Of a stretch of DNA of 25,576 nucleotides, positions 6,700-14,021 are shown one piece after another. Each line of letters begins with the position of its first letter. Position 1 is the stretch's first letter. The DNA comes from a virus. The notes beneath the pieces are model-generated. The model had not been told where the DNA came from and did no database searches. It saw only the letters and a list, made by a program, of their open reading frames with translations. The DNA lies in the IMG/VR virus record IMGVR_UViG_3300023184_003440, positions 1 through 25,576 of that record; one strand, 5' to 3'. The position numbers were made by a program, and so were the translations under genes.

Positions 6700-7889
6700 T
6701 ACCATCCTTTTTTGATACAATCAACAATATATTGTCTTTCTTCATCGGTTATCCACCAACCCACTGGTATAGAAACTACTTTTGGTAATACTCTATCTAA
6801 TGTTGGTAAAGGACTTCTGAATTCTTTTACTGCGGTATGTTTATCGTTTCTTTCATGTACCTGTGATACTACAATTCCACAATCTTTCATATGTTTGTAG
6901 AATCCATCTCTATTTTCAATTAATAAACTATAAATCCAAAATGCCGAATTGTGGTCTGGTTTTCTTTGTAATAAGGTTACACCATTTACACCTTTCAAAT
7001 TTTCATCATAGAATTTAGCATTTGCTCTATGTTTGCCAATAATGGTTTCAGCATCTTTTAGGTTCTCCATACCCACAGTCGCACATACATCGTTCATATG
7101 GAATTTGAAACCCCACTCAACAATATCTGCTTCACAACGAAAATCTTTTCTATTACCACCTCTATCAATACCATACCAACGAATTAGTTTTGCTCTATTA
7201 TATAATTCCTGATGTGGTAATATCAATAATCCACCATCTATTGCCGTAATGTGTTTAATTGCCTGTAAGGAATACATAACCATATTACCATGATTACCTA
7301 ACTTCTTTCCTTTATATTCCGAACCGAATGAATGTGCACCATCTTCAATAATTGCAGGTCTAAATCCATACAATTCAAATGACTTATCTTGTATCTTTTT
7401 CAATCTATCTAAATCCAAAGGATATCCTCCCCAATGTACCGCAATGATTGCTTTTGTTTTTGGTGTGATTTTTCTTTCTAAATCATCCAAATCCATATTA
7501 AGAGTTTTCTCATCAATATCAACCCATTTGATTTTTAATCCGTTTGCAAGTATGGGCCAGTTTGATGCGGTACAAGTTAATGCGGTTGCAAGAACTTCGT
7601 CACCATCTTTAAGACCCGGCCAATTCCTTTCAATAACCGAATAACCATCTGCTGTTACAGAATTAGATGATTTTTTTAATAAATGTAATGCCAAATGTAA
7701 TCCTGATGTTCCCGAATTCAATGTTACTACTCTATCCGAATTGAAATATTCATTTAATTTTTCTTCAAACTCATCTACTTTTGGGCCTTGTCCAATATAA
7801 CCACTATCTAATATTTTACCAACTTCTATTTTAGCGTTGGGATTCATATGTACTTTGAATAGTTGAATCGGTGTGTTTATTTTTTTCAT
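6699..7889 (-). CDS. DegT/DnrJ/EryC1/StrS-family PLP sugar aminotransferase
   Basis: This 396-residue protein is full length for the family. GYIGQGPKVDEFE (residues 30-42) is the usual N-terminal signature. LNSGTSGLHLALHLL (57-71) holds the phosphate-binding GTS, IIEDGAHSFGSEYKGKKLG (180-198) carries D183 and H186 beside the cofactor ring, and SLQAIKHITAIDGG (207-220) supplies K212, the PLP lysine. These enzymes transaminate keto-sugar nucleotides with glutamate or glutamine as amino donor. The GNAT gene follows in the same operon. No dehydratase to make the keto-sugar is visible in the window, so its substrate would come from the host or from elsewhere in the phage genome. The gene starts just after the stop of the upstream transferase-like gene. 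Confidence 0.9.
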   Translation of the reverse strand: MKKINTPIQLFKVHMNPNAKIEVGKILDSGYIGQGPKVDEFEEKLNEYFNSDRVVTLNSGTSGLHLALHLLKKSSNSVTADGYSVIERNWPGLKDGDEVLATALTCTASNWPILANGLKIKWVDIDEKTLNMDLDDLERKITPKTKAIIAVHWGGYPLDLDRLKKIQDKSFELYGFRPAIIEDGAHSFGSEYKGKKLGNHGNMVMYSLQAIKHITAIDGGLLILPHQELYNRAKLIRWYGIDRGGNRKDFRCEADIVEWGFKFHMNDVCATVGMENLKDAETIIGKHRANAKFYDENLKGVNGVTLLQRKPDHNSAFWIYSLLIENRDGFYKHMKDCGIVVSQVHERNDKHTAVKEFRSPLPTLDRVLPKVVSIPVGWWITDEERQYIVDCIKKGW

Positions 7890-7890
7890 A

Positions 7891-8553
7891 TTAATACCAT
7901 AATTTATTTTCTCTTAATAATTGAAAAGGTAATTCATTTGTTTTGACTGTATCATTAAATAAACCTTTTCTTTCTAATATTTCCGTAAAATTTTTTTCTG
8001 CAAAATTTATAATTCCTGTTGATTTTATATGTGCAACAAATTCATTAAATATGTTTTTGAATATTTTATAAGAATTTGATTGATTTGTTATACATAGGTT
8101 ATCATCAAAAATAGGTTTTCCTGGCCAATGAATACCTGATGTATTTACTTTTGTTAAGTCTAAATTTTCTAATTTAATTGGATTGATTGTACCTACATCA
8201 TATCTACTTCTAATAATACATTCATAATCACCTTCAATCAAATTATATCCAGTTTGCCAACTATAAAACATAGGTAATGCTCTAAAATTTCCAGCAACAT
8301 CATATTGTTCCAATGGTCTGGACATATCATCATTTGGTGATACCACACCATAACGATATTCGGTGAATTTGAATGGAATTTCTTTTATAAACTTTTTTGG
8401 ATTATAAATTTCTAATACTTTCTCATATTCTTCATCTTCCCAAAAGTGTAAATATACATCGGTATCATAATTTTCAATTATATGTTTCCAATAATTTTCA
8501 TACCCTTCTTCTACTTTTCTAGGTAATCCCGTTAATAATAATGCTACTTTCAT
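7891..8553 (-). CDS. Putative glycosyltransferase-like protein (RSRYD motif)
   Basis: This is a 220-residue protein. The N terminus KVALLLTGLPRKVEEGYENYW (from residue 2) and ECIIRSRYDV (111-120) are characteristic of a family I associate with capsule and lipopolysaccharide loci and with some giant viruses. The R-x-R-x-D unit aligns with TRFD in the gene at 5625-6296. A defined enzymatic activity is not known to me. It lies between the GDPD-like gene, which it overlaps by ATGA, and the aminotransferase. It is therefore inside the sugar-modification core and probably acts on the same glycan. Confidence 0.55.
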   Translation of the reverse strand: MKVALLLTGLPRKVEEGYENYWKHIIENYDTDVYLHFWEDEEYEKVLEIYNPKKFIKEIPFKFTEYRYGVVSPNDDMSRPLEQYDVAGNFRALPMFYSWQTGYNLIEGDYECIIRSRYDVGTINPIKLENLDLTKVNTSGIHWPGKPIFDDNLCITNQSNSYKIFKNIFNEFVAHIKSTGIINFAEKNFTEILERKGLFNDTVKTNELPFQLLRENKLWY

Positions 8554-8984
8554 TTATAATCATTTATATAATCTGAACAAATTCCAATACAATTATCCAA
8601 ATTATCATTATAAATTTCAGGCATAACCGCAATACTTCCTTTAATTGGTTGTTTGCCAGGATATGCCCAAACTACATTCATTGACGTAAGTGTCAATGTG
8701 TCTCCTTCATGCCAAAAATAATGATAACTATTAAGCATATTAAACCATTCCACAGCTTCTATATTTTTACAATGTATCCATAAATGTTGTAATCTTTCAC
8801 TAAACCAATGTTGTGAAACACCATATTGTGGAATATCATGTCCTAAAAATAATTGACCTTCTACCATCCATACATCTATTTCAACATCAAATCCTTCACC
8901 AATTGCCTTATCAATATAATTGGGTTCGTTTTCGTATGATTCAAATTTTCCGTTTGTGTTTCCTCTATGTGATATTAGTATCAT
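8550..8984 (-). CDS. GDPD/PI-PLC-like phosphodiesterase, minimal form
   Basis: The protein has 144 residues. ISHRGN (residues 4-9, H6), FDVEIDVW (32-39, E35 and D37) and LGHD (47-50, H49) reproduce the metal and acid-base residues of glycerophosphodiester phosphodiesterases. It is far shorter than typical GDPD enzymes (about 240 residues or more) and ends GICSDYIND. Short proteins of this kind are familiar next to sugar nucleotidyltransferases and HAD phosphatases in bacterial polysaccharide loci, the arrangement found here, but no activity has been established for them as far as I know. Possible roles are hydrolysis or transfer of a glycerol-phosphate-type substituent. ATGA overlaps on both sides couple it to its neighbours. 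Confidence 0.75.
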   Translation of the reverse strand: MILISHRGNTNGKFESYENEPNYIDKAIGEGFDVEIDVWMVEGQLFLGHDIPQYGVSQHWFSERLQHLWIHCKNIEAVEWFNMLNSYHYFWHEGDTLTLTSMNVVWAYPGKQPIKGSIAVMPEIYNDNLDNCIGICSDYINDYK

Positions 8985-10345
8985 TTCTTATTTTCTAAAT
9001 AATAGTTCAAATCTTCTGGTGTACCCAATCCCCACATCTTATCAATGTTGAATGTTTTAATTTTTTTACCATCTCCAATTGCTTCATTGAAAGTTGGACA
9101 AGTATAAAACTCATTATTGGTTCTGATATTCTTTTCAATCATTTGTTCTGCGTATTTTACATAGTCTGAACCTTTAGCCCAATAGTAAACACCAACAGTT
9201 GCGATATCTGAAATCGGATTCTTCTCTGCTACTTCCGTTACATAACCATATTCATCTACTTTAGCGAATGACCATTTTGGGTGTGTTGCTTTGAATGTTA
9301 AAATACCACCATCTACTTTTTGTTCAATCATCTTATACATAAACTCATTACTATCCCACTCTACAAATTGGTCAGAGTTTGCCATAACTAATGGTTGGTC
9401 GTTGTCAATGTATTCTTTTGCTAACAAAGTAGTACACGCAGCACCTTCCGTAATACCATCTACTTCCACAATCTTACAATTTGGAGTGATTAAGTTAAGT
9501 AATGTATCTAAATTATATTTTGCTCTATGTTCTTTTTGAACTACATAGATAAATATTGCATCTATATTAAGATTGTCAACTACAACTTGTATCATTGGTT
9601 TTCCTTCCACATCAATTAGAGGTTTGGGGAATGTGTAACCTGCTGTTGCAAATCGGCTTCCAGCTCCTGCCATTGGGATAAGTACATTCATCTTACCACC
9701 TTGCCATTTTGGTATATTCATAGTATTTTGTGTTTCATCTAATTTACGAATAATTTTTGATATTACCAAATCTTTTGGAGAATCGACTCTCAAAACATTT
9801 GCTCTACTTCTACTTGCTGCCAAAAGTCCGTGTGGTGAGTCCTCTACGATTAAAGTTTCTTCAGGTAATACACCCATCATACTCATAGACTTCCAATACA
9901 TTTCAGGATGCGGTTTAGAGTTCTTTACATCCTCATTAGAGATGATTAAATCCATATACTCAATTATACCTATCTTAGCCAACATAACCAATACTGACCT
10001 TCTAATTGAGTTTGAAGCACATGCTAACTTATACCCCATATCTCTCAATTCCTTAAACAATTCAATCTTTTCTAAATCGGGTTGTAATTGTGAAATAGCT
10101 TCTATCGTTAGGTGTTGCTTTCTATACCAAATATCATCATAGAATTCTGGGTGCAATCCTTTATTTTTTGTAAGTAGTTCTAATTTTTGAGTTGTCTTTA
10201 ATCCATCATATATTGAAAGATGTTCAGCTTCGGTAATTACATACTTATCATCAATTTCTTTTAGAGCTTGATTTAATGTATCGTAGTGTATTTGTTTTGC
10301 TTCAACTAGTACACCATCTAAGTCAAAGATAATTAATTTTGTCAT
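8981..10345 (-). CDS. HAD phosphatase / sugar-phosphate nucleotidyltransferase fusion
   Basis: This 454-residue protein has two domains. Residues 1 to about 200 are a HAD phosphatase: motif I DLDGVL (8-13), a C-A-S-N-S motif II, K-P-H-P near 144, and a VEDSPHG motif IV. Residues 219-454 are a nucleotidyltransferase of the capsule (BcbE-like) type: PMAGAGSRF, the KPLIDVEGKPMIQ segment and a late W-G-L-G-T-P-E-D. The pair could dephosphorylate and then activate a sugar phosphate, or work on consecutive steps of one NDP-sugar pathway; the sugar is unknown. I chose the ATG at 10345, which makes TAATG with the previous stop, over an in-frame ATG 21 bases earlier. A promoter-like site (9739-9770) and an ATG (9721) fall in the linker. 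Confidence 0.85.
   Translation of the reverse strand: MTKLIIFDLDGVLVEAKQIHYDTLNQALKEIDDKYVITEAEHLSIYDGLKTTQKLELLTKNKGLHPEFYDDIWYRKQHLTIEAISQLQPDLEKIELFKELRDMGYKLACASNSIRRSVLVMLAKIGIIEYMDLIISNEDVKNSKPHPEMYWKSMSMMGVLPEETLIVEDSPHGLLAASRSRANVLRVDSPKDLVISKIIRKLDETQNTMNIPKWQGGKMNVLIPMAGAGSRFATAGYTFPKPLIDVEGKPMIQVVVDNLNIDAIFIYVVQKEHRAKYNLDTLLNLITPNCKIVEVDGITEGAACTTLLAKEYIDNDQPLVMANSDQFVEWDSNEFMYKMIEQKVDGGILTFKATHPKWSFAKVDEYGYVTEVAEKNPISDIATVGVYYWAKGSDYVKYAEQMIEKNIRTNNEFYTCPTFNEAIGDGKKIKTFNIDKMWGLGTPEDLNYYLENKK
9739..9770 (-). promoter_or_regulatory. Internal promoter-like element in the HAD-nucleotidyltransferase linker
   Basis: Read on the minus strand this is TTTGGTA, exactly 17 bases, then TAAATTAG. 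Box 1 and spacing match the three best intergenic promoters, and box 2 differs at one base. An in-frame ATG at 9721 follows 17 bases later and would start a 246-residue protein holding the whole nucleotidyltransferase domain. The site overlaps codons for D-L-V-I-S-K and R-K-L-D. Chance occurrence in A/T-rich coding sequence is possible. Confidence 0.4.
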
Positions 10346-11097
10346 TATTTTCCGTATTTTTGCCAATCATTATGTTTGAATAACCCTTCACCATGTGCAA
10401 CACCAAATTCTTGTTCGGCCCACCATTTACTAATATTACCTTCCAATGCAATTCCATCTCCTGCAAATTGTCTAACTGTTTCTAAATAAAAATCTTTCTT
10501 ATACATTGTTGGGTTATTAGTCCAATTACCCCAACGAGATGTTGTTATAAAATGTTGTCCTAATTTTTGTATCTTATCTGGAAATTCAACGGATGGGTCT
10601 AACCAATGTAGTGAATCCAATAAGTGCGGTGAGGTACAACCAATTTCATCATCATAATAAGTTAATTCACTGCCTTTATGTCTAAATGAAAAATGTGGAT
10701 TACCTGGTTGTTCTCTATGTCTATATCTAACAGCATTCATACCACATCCATCTAATAACTTAATACCATCTTGCAATCTTTTATATGTTATTTCTCCGTT
10801 CTCTATTAAATTCCAATCATGTTCTAATACTAAAACATTATCGGTTTGTGCATTTTCGGTTAATCTAATAAATGCTTGACCTATTCCGATATTCTTTTGT
10901 AAACCTATGAAATCTAATCCAAAATGTCTTGCAATTTCCATATCTTGTGGTGTTACTTCCTGAAATAGGATAGTCACATCATTTATCATATCGAATAAAC
11001 CATTTTCGTAATATGTAGTTAACGTATCTACTAATACTTGTCCACTGTTCCATGCTAATATCCCTATACTAATTGGTAGTTTTTTTATTTCTTCCAT
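10345..11097 (-). CDS. Putative GT2-like glycosyltransferase
   Basis: This is a 250-residue protein. PISIGILAWNSGQVLVDTL (residues 8-26) is a GT2-style first strand and helix, LQKNIGIGQAFIRL (66-79) resembles the conserved N-x-G-x-G-x-A helix of GT2 enzymes, and NVLVLEHDWNLIENG (87-101) places E92-H-D94 where the DxD normally lies. A tryptophan-rich C-terminal part (W-G-N-W, K-W-W-A-E-Q-E) may bind acceptor. Proteins of this type occur in phages and giant viruses; donor and acceptor are unknown. The gene starts 12 bases inside the CgeB-like gene and hands over to the HAD-nucleotidyltransferase at a TAATG. Confidence 0.65.
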   Translation of the reverse strand: MEEIKKLPISIGILAWNSGQVLVDTLTTYYENGLFDMINDVTILFQEVTPQDMEIARHFGLDFIGLQKNIGIGQAFIRLTENAQTDNVLVLEHDWNLIENGEITYKRLQDGIKLLDGCGMNAVRYRHREQPGNPHFSFRHKGSELTYYDDEIGCTSPHLLDSLHWLDPSVEFPDKIQKLGQHFITTSRWGNWTNNPTMYKKDFYLETVRQFAGDGIALEGNISKWWAEQEFGVAHGEGLFKHNDWQKYGK

Positions 11098-11963
11098 AAT
11101 TCAAATTTTTGTATTAATTTATCTACTACTTGTATTTGTGTGTAATTTGCTATAACTTTTGCCATTCCATTATATGCAATTCTTTCTCTTTCTTCTTCAT
11201 TTTCATTGTAGTAGTTTATCTTTTCTATACAATCAAACATTTCATCATAATAAACGATATCTTCACCATCTATAAACATATCTCTCAATCCTGTTTCTGG
11301 TGGTAAGTTATCGGTTAAAACCATTTTACCACAGGCCATTGCTTCAAATATTCTACGAGTAATTTCTTTCCATCTACTATTTTGAATAACCATTAAACCT
11401 TTATTCAAAAATTCGGTATGTTCTTCTGCGTTCATTCCATTTTGATTTCCAATTGCACCTTCTGCCCAATGAGTAAGATAGTCTAAAAATTCAGAACCAC
11501 CTCTACCTCTACTCGTTACTCCAACATATTCTGGTTCTAAATTCATTGGGAATTGAACCATTGTGTCTGCCCAATGTGGAACCCAGTCTGCATTAATACC
11601 ACATATTTTATATTCTTCGGCTGATACTTTGTCAGGTGTAATTGTGTAATGAAACCGATTTGCTTTTGGATAATTCCTTTCAAAGTTTTGTGGGTCGTCT
11701 CCACTTTCCTGAATCCAAAATGAATTGGGTTTTAAGTTCTTATCCAACCATTTAGAATCAAATCTACCCCAATCCATAAACAATACAACATCGGTTGGTG
11801 TATCTTGTTGAATCCACAATTGTAATGCGGAATCATCACCATTTGGTATTGGAACTATTTCAGTTTCCCAACCTCTTTCTTTGAATTCATTTAACAATGA
11901 TAGTGGTGTTGACCATGTTTCGTTTGGTTTGCAATCGTATATAAATGTTATTTTATTTTGCAT
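11085..11963 (-). CDS. GT-B glycosyltransferase, CgeB-like
   Basis: The protein has 292 residues from the chosen start. The C-terminal half has GLMVIQNSRWKEITRRIFEA (residues 189-208), then MACGKMVLTDNLPPETGL: the N-x-R-x-x-x-x-x-R-x-F-E-A-M-A-C-G pattern typical of CgeB-like GT4 enzymes, where the glutamate contacts the nucleotide-sugar ribose. VPHWAD (128-133) lies in the inter-domain region. It should be a retaining cytoplasmic glycosyltransferase; the sugar is unknown. An ATG at 12071 would add 36 residues that lie wholly inside the upstream gene and look unlike the family. I therefore use the ATG at 11963, which overlaps the upstream stop by 11 bases. Confidence 0.75.
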   Translation of the reverse strand: MQNKITFIYDCKPNETWSTPLSLLNEFKERGWETEIVPIPNGDDSALQLWIQQDTPTDVVLFMDWGRFDSKWLDKNLKPNSFWIQESGDDPQNFERNYPKANRFHYTITPDKVSAEEYKICGINADWVPHWADTMVQFPMNLEPEYVGVTSRGRGGSEFLDYLTHWAEGAIGNQNGMNAEEHTEFLNKGLMVIQNSRWKEITRRIFEAMACGKMVLTDNLPPETGLRDMFIDGEDIVYYDEMFDCIEKINYYNENEEERERIAYNGMAKVIANYTQIQVVDKLIQKFELWKK

Positions 11964-12600
11964 ATTCTTCTCTTTTGAATAAAATTTCATAATGATTTTC
12001 ACCTTCTCTATTATATGATGAATATGGTTTCCAATTTTTCCCCATTTGAATAAACGAATGTTCTGCAGCAAATCTATTATTTCTTTTTACACCATCTAAA
12101 TTTATTGTTTTAGCGTATGATGCTTTCATCCACCAAAAATTACCAGAATATATTTTCCAAGGGCCGGCTTGTCCATATAATGTACCATATGTGTTATATT
12201 CAGTTTTATCAAAAATATTAAATACGTTTTTATTTAATTCTATATTAAAATAATTCATAAGATGTCTCCAACTTATAATATTTTCATATTGTGAGTCGGT
12301 TTGTTTGGAGGCACCCTTTGTATGAATATACAAAATATAATCGGAATCGTCAAATTTTTCTTTATCATTGAAAATTAAATCCAATGTAACAAATTCGTTA
12401 CCACCCGACCTGATATCACGTACTTTTGATTTATCTAATACTTTTAGTATTTCCGATGTTGGTTTATTATCACCCGCAATAGAAATTCCAATATTTAGTG
12501 TGTAAGGAAAATCAAAATGTTTTTCTATTAAAGAAAATTGTTCATTTATTATAGATTCAACACCATCGATTGCATATATGTGATAATATATGTGTACCAT
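11953..12600 (-). CDS. Putative glycosyltransferase with HTKG motif (rhamnan synthesis F-like)
   Basis: This is a 215-residue protein. DYILYIHTKGASK (residues 87-99), followed by an S-W-R (110-112) and KIYSGNFWWMKASYAKTI (149-166), is the layout of a group of polysaccharide-locus proteins, including RgpF-type rhamnan synthesis proteins, in which a H-T-K-G loop and a Y-S-G-N-F-W-W strand are conserved. These are generally treated as glycosyltransferases. The call is by motif only, and the substrate is unknown. It follows the GT2 gene with a 1-base overlap and overlaps the CgeB-like gene by 11 bases. Confidence 0.6.
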   Translation of the reverse strand: MVHIYYHIYAIDGVESIINEQFSLIEKHFDFPYTLNIGISIAGDNKPTSEILKVLDKSKVRDIRSGGNEFVTLDLIFNDKEKFDDSDYILYIHTKGASKQTDSQYENIISWRHLMNYFNIELNKNVFNIFDKTEYNTYGTLYGQAGPWKIYSGNFWWMKASYAKTINLDGVKRNNRFAAEHSFIQMGKNWKPYSSYNREGENHYEILFKREEYAK

Positions 12601-13223
12601 TATAAAGTGTCGTAGTAATTATTTTGTCTTTCTTGTCTTTCAATTGTTTTAGGATGTCTAATACAATATATTTCATCTGCTGGAAATGATGTGTATGATT
12701 CAAAGCCAACAATTCTTTCATGTACTTTATTCATCCAACCAATTTTGTCAGAGTTTTTATAAATACGAGTTTGAACATCTGGGAAATTTACCCAACCTTT
12801 TTCGTTTACATTCCATCCCCATTTTTGAATATGTGTGTCGGTCAATCCTTCAACTGTATTGATTCTTGGAACAACAATCATATCCTTATCGGTATTTGTA
12901 TCTAATAGAGATTCCATATTTACAATCAAATCTGGTTCTAAATATTCATCGGCATCTAACTGAAATATCCACTCACCTTTACATTGTGAGTTTAATAGAT
13001 TTTTCCATTGTGCAAAATCATTATTAAATTCGGATTCAATAAGTGTAATGTGGTCTGCGTTTGCTTGCAATTCCAAATACTCTACTAATTCTATTGGAGC
13101 TTTTGGTAAATCTAAAAGGACTACTATTTCTGAATTTTCCTCTTTATAATTTAATAATTGTCCTACTAATCTAATCGTTTCTTCGACTTCATTACAAGCC
13201 GTTATTGCGTAACTTAATTTCAT
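12600..13223 (-). CDS. GT2-family glycosyltransferase
   Basis: The protein has 207 residues from the chosen start. KLSYAITACNEVEETIRLV is the N-terminal strand-helix of GT2 enzymes, N-D-F-A-Q-W-K-N sits in the expected N-x-G-x-x-x-x-N position, and GEWIFQLDADEYLEPDLI (residues 83-100) carries the metal-binding D90-A-D92 followed by E93. The C-terminal part W-M-N-K-V-H-E-R matches the acceptor region of the WaaE/KdtX-like group, which adds sugars to lipopolysaccharide core; this is a resemblance, not a firm assignment. I chose the ATG at 13223, which makes TAATG with the previous gene. An in-frame ATG at 13259 would add 12 residues overlapping that gene. Confidence 0.8.
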   Translation of the reverse strand: MKLSYAITACNEVEETIRLVGQLLNYKEENSEIVVLLDLPKAPIELVEYLELQANADHITLIESEFNNDFAQWKNLLNSQCKGEWIFQLDADEYLEPDLIVNMESLLDTNTDKDMIVVPRINTVEGLTDTHIQKWGWNVNEKGWVNFPDVQTRIYKNSDKIGWMNKVHERIVGFESYTSFPADEIYCIRHPKTIERQERQNNYYDTL

Positions 13224-13531
13224 TAAAATATTTTTTTGTTGGATGTTGTATAACTCCATGCAGAACCACTAGGATATCCATAAGCAGTTGATGTACTTCC
13301 AAATCCAAATGGTGGATTAGTTATTGTAATAGAACTAACACCAGGTGTTGTTGTTATTGTTGTTCCCGTTGGTGTTCCAAATGGAAATTTTGGTGATTCA
13401 AGAATTAATACTTTATCCTCTACTTCTGCTAACTTTTCTTTTAATATATCCCATTGTTTTGGAGTAATATTAAATTCGTGTACTCCCTCTGTGAATCCTT
13501 TTAACCAAAGGACAAATTCGTTTGATGTCAT
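13223..13531 (-). CDS. Small phage protein with glycine/threonine-rich tail, unknown function
   Basis: This is a 102-residue protein. Residues 1-40 (MTSNEFVLWLKGFTEG, then P-K-Q-W-D-I-L-K-E-K-L) form a compact helical unit that recurs in many tailed phages, in my experience as a small unassigned protein. Residues 45-97 are low complexity, rich in G, T, S, P and Y (TPTGTTITTTPGV and so on), and look disordered or fibrous. There is no signal peptide or membrane segment. It and the next gene upstream interrupt the glycosyltransferase genes. A possible late-promoter octamer AATAAATA lies 9 bases before its ATG at 13541-13548. Confidence 0.65.
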   Translation of the reverse strand: MTSNEFVLWLKGFTEGVHEFNITPKQWDILKEKLAEVEDKVLILESPKFPFGTPTGTTITTTPGVSSITITNPPFGFGSTSTAYGYPSGSAWSYTTSNKKIF

Positions 13532-13539
13532 AACTGTTT

Positions 13540-14019
13540 TTATTTATTTTGTACTTGATACCTTTCATTAATACCTTCAATATGGTCTCTTGTTGATGTA
13601 AATCCTGGAATATTCATATTCAGTTCAAATGCTTTATCAATTCCTGATAATTTATAAGTTCTATATGCACCATCTACAACCGTAGGAAATTTAGAAATAA
13701 CCGTTTCATATGTTTTTCTAGCTGTTCCTGATAATTCAATTTCGTGAGTAGCATCGTTTGTAAGTTTATGTAATACTCTTTTTAATAACGATGGGTTTAT
13801 TGCACTTAATTTTATACAATGTACTATATCTTTTGATTTGGATACAAATAATGTAAATATGAGTGGTGCGTCCATTGTTCCATATGTTTCCTTAATACCA
13901 TCAACATTTTCATATTGAGATATTTGATAAAATGTTGATTTGACCATTGTTACGGATGGCACTTTTTGTTTAGAAACGATATGAGATAGATATCTCGCAT
14001 TGTAATTTCTATTTATCAT
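13540..14019 (-). CDS. Conserved phage protein of unknown function
   Basis: This is a 159-residue soluble protein. APLIFTLFVSKSKDIVHCIK (residues 51-70) and LKRVLHKLTND (79-89) look like a small family of T4-like phages of aquatic bacteria. Many such proteins sit among replication or structural genes, but I cannot identify a domain and assign no function. The C terminus ends N-K before TAA. The gene starts 2 bases after the stop of the large GT-B gene, so it is probably co-transcribed with it. Confidence 0.65.
   Translation of the reverse strand: MINRNYNARYLSHIVSKQKVPSVTMVKSTFYQISQYENVDGIKETYGTMDAPLIFTLFVSKSKDIVHCIKLSAINPSLLKRVLHKLTNDATHEIELSGTARKTYETVISKFPTVVDGAYRTYKLSGIDKAFELNMNIPGFTSTRDHIEGINERYQVQNK
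13541..13548 (-). promoter_or_regulatory. Possible T4-type late promoter octamer
   Basis: The minus strand reads AATAAATA, ending 9 bases before the ATG at 13531. It fits the NATAAATA form of late promoters reported for T4-like cyanophages. It overlaps the last codons and stop of the upstream gene (AAT AAA TAA), so the match could simply reflect an N-K-stop ending in A/T-rich sequence. Confidence 0.25.
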
Positions 14020-14021
14020 TT

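Noticed and set aside
11964-12071. 36-residue N-terminal extension of the CgeB-like transferase from an ATG at 12071
   Set aside because: The extra codons overlap the upstream gene completely, and the family-like N terminus begins at the ATG at 11963.
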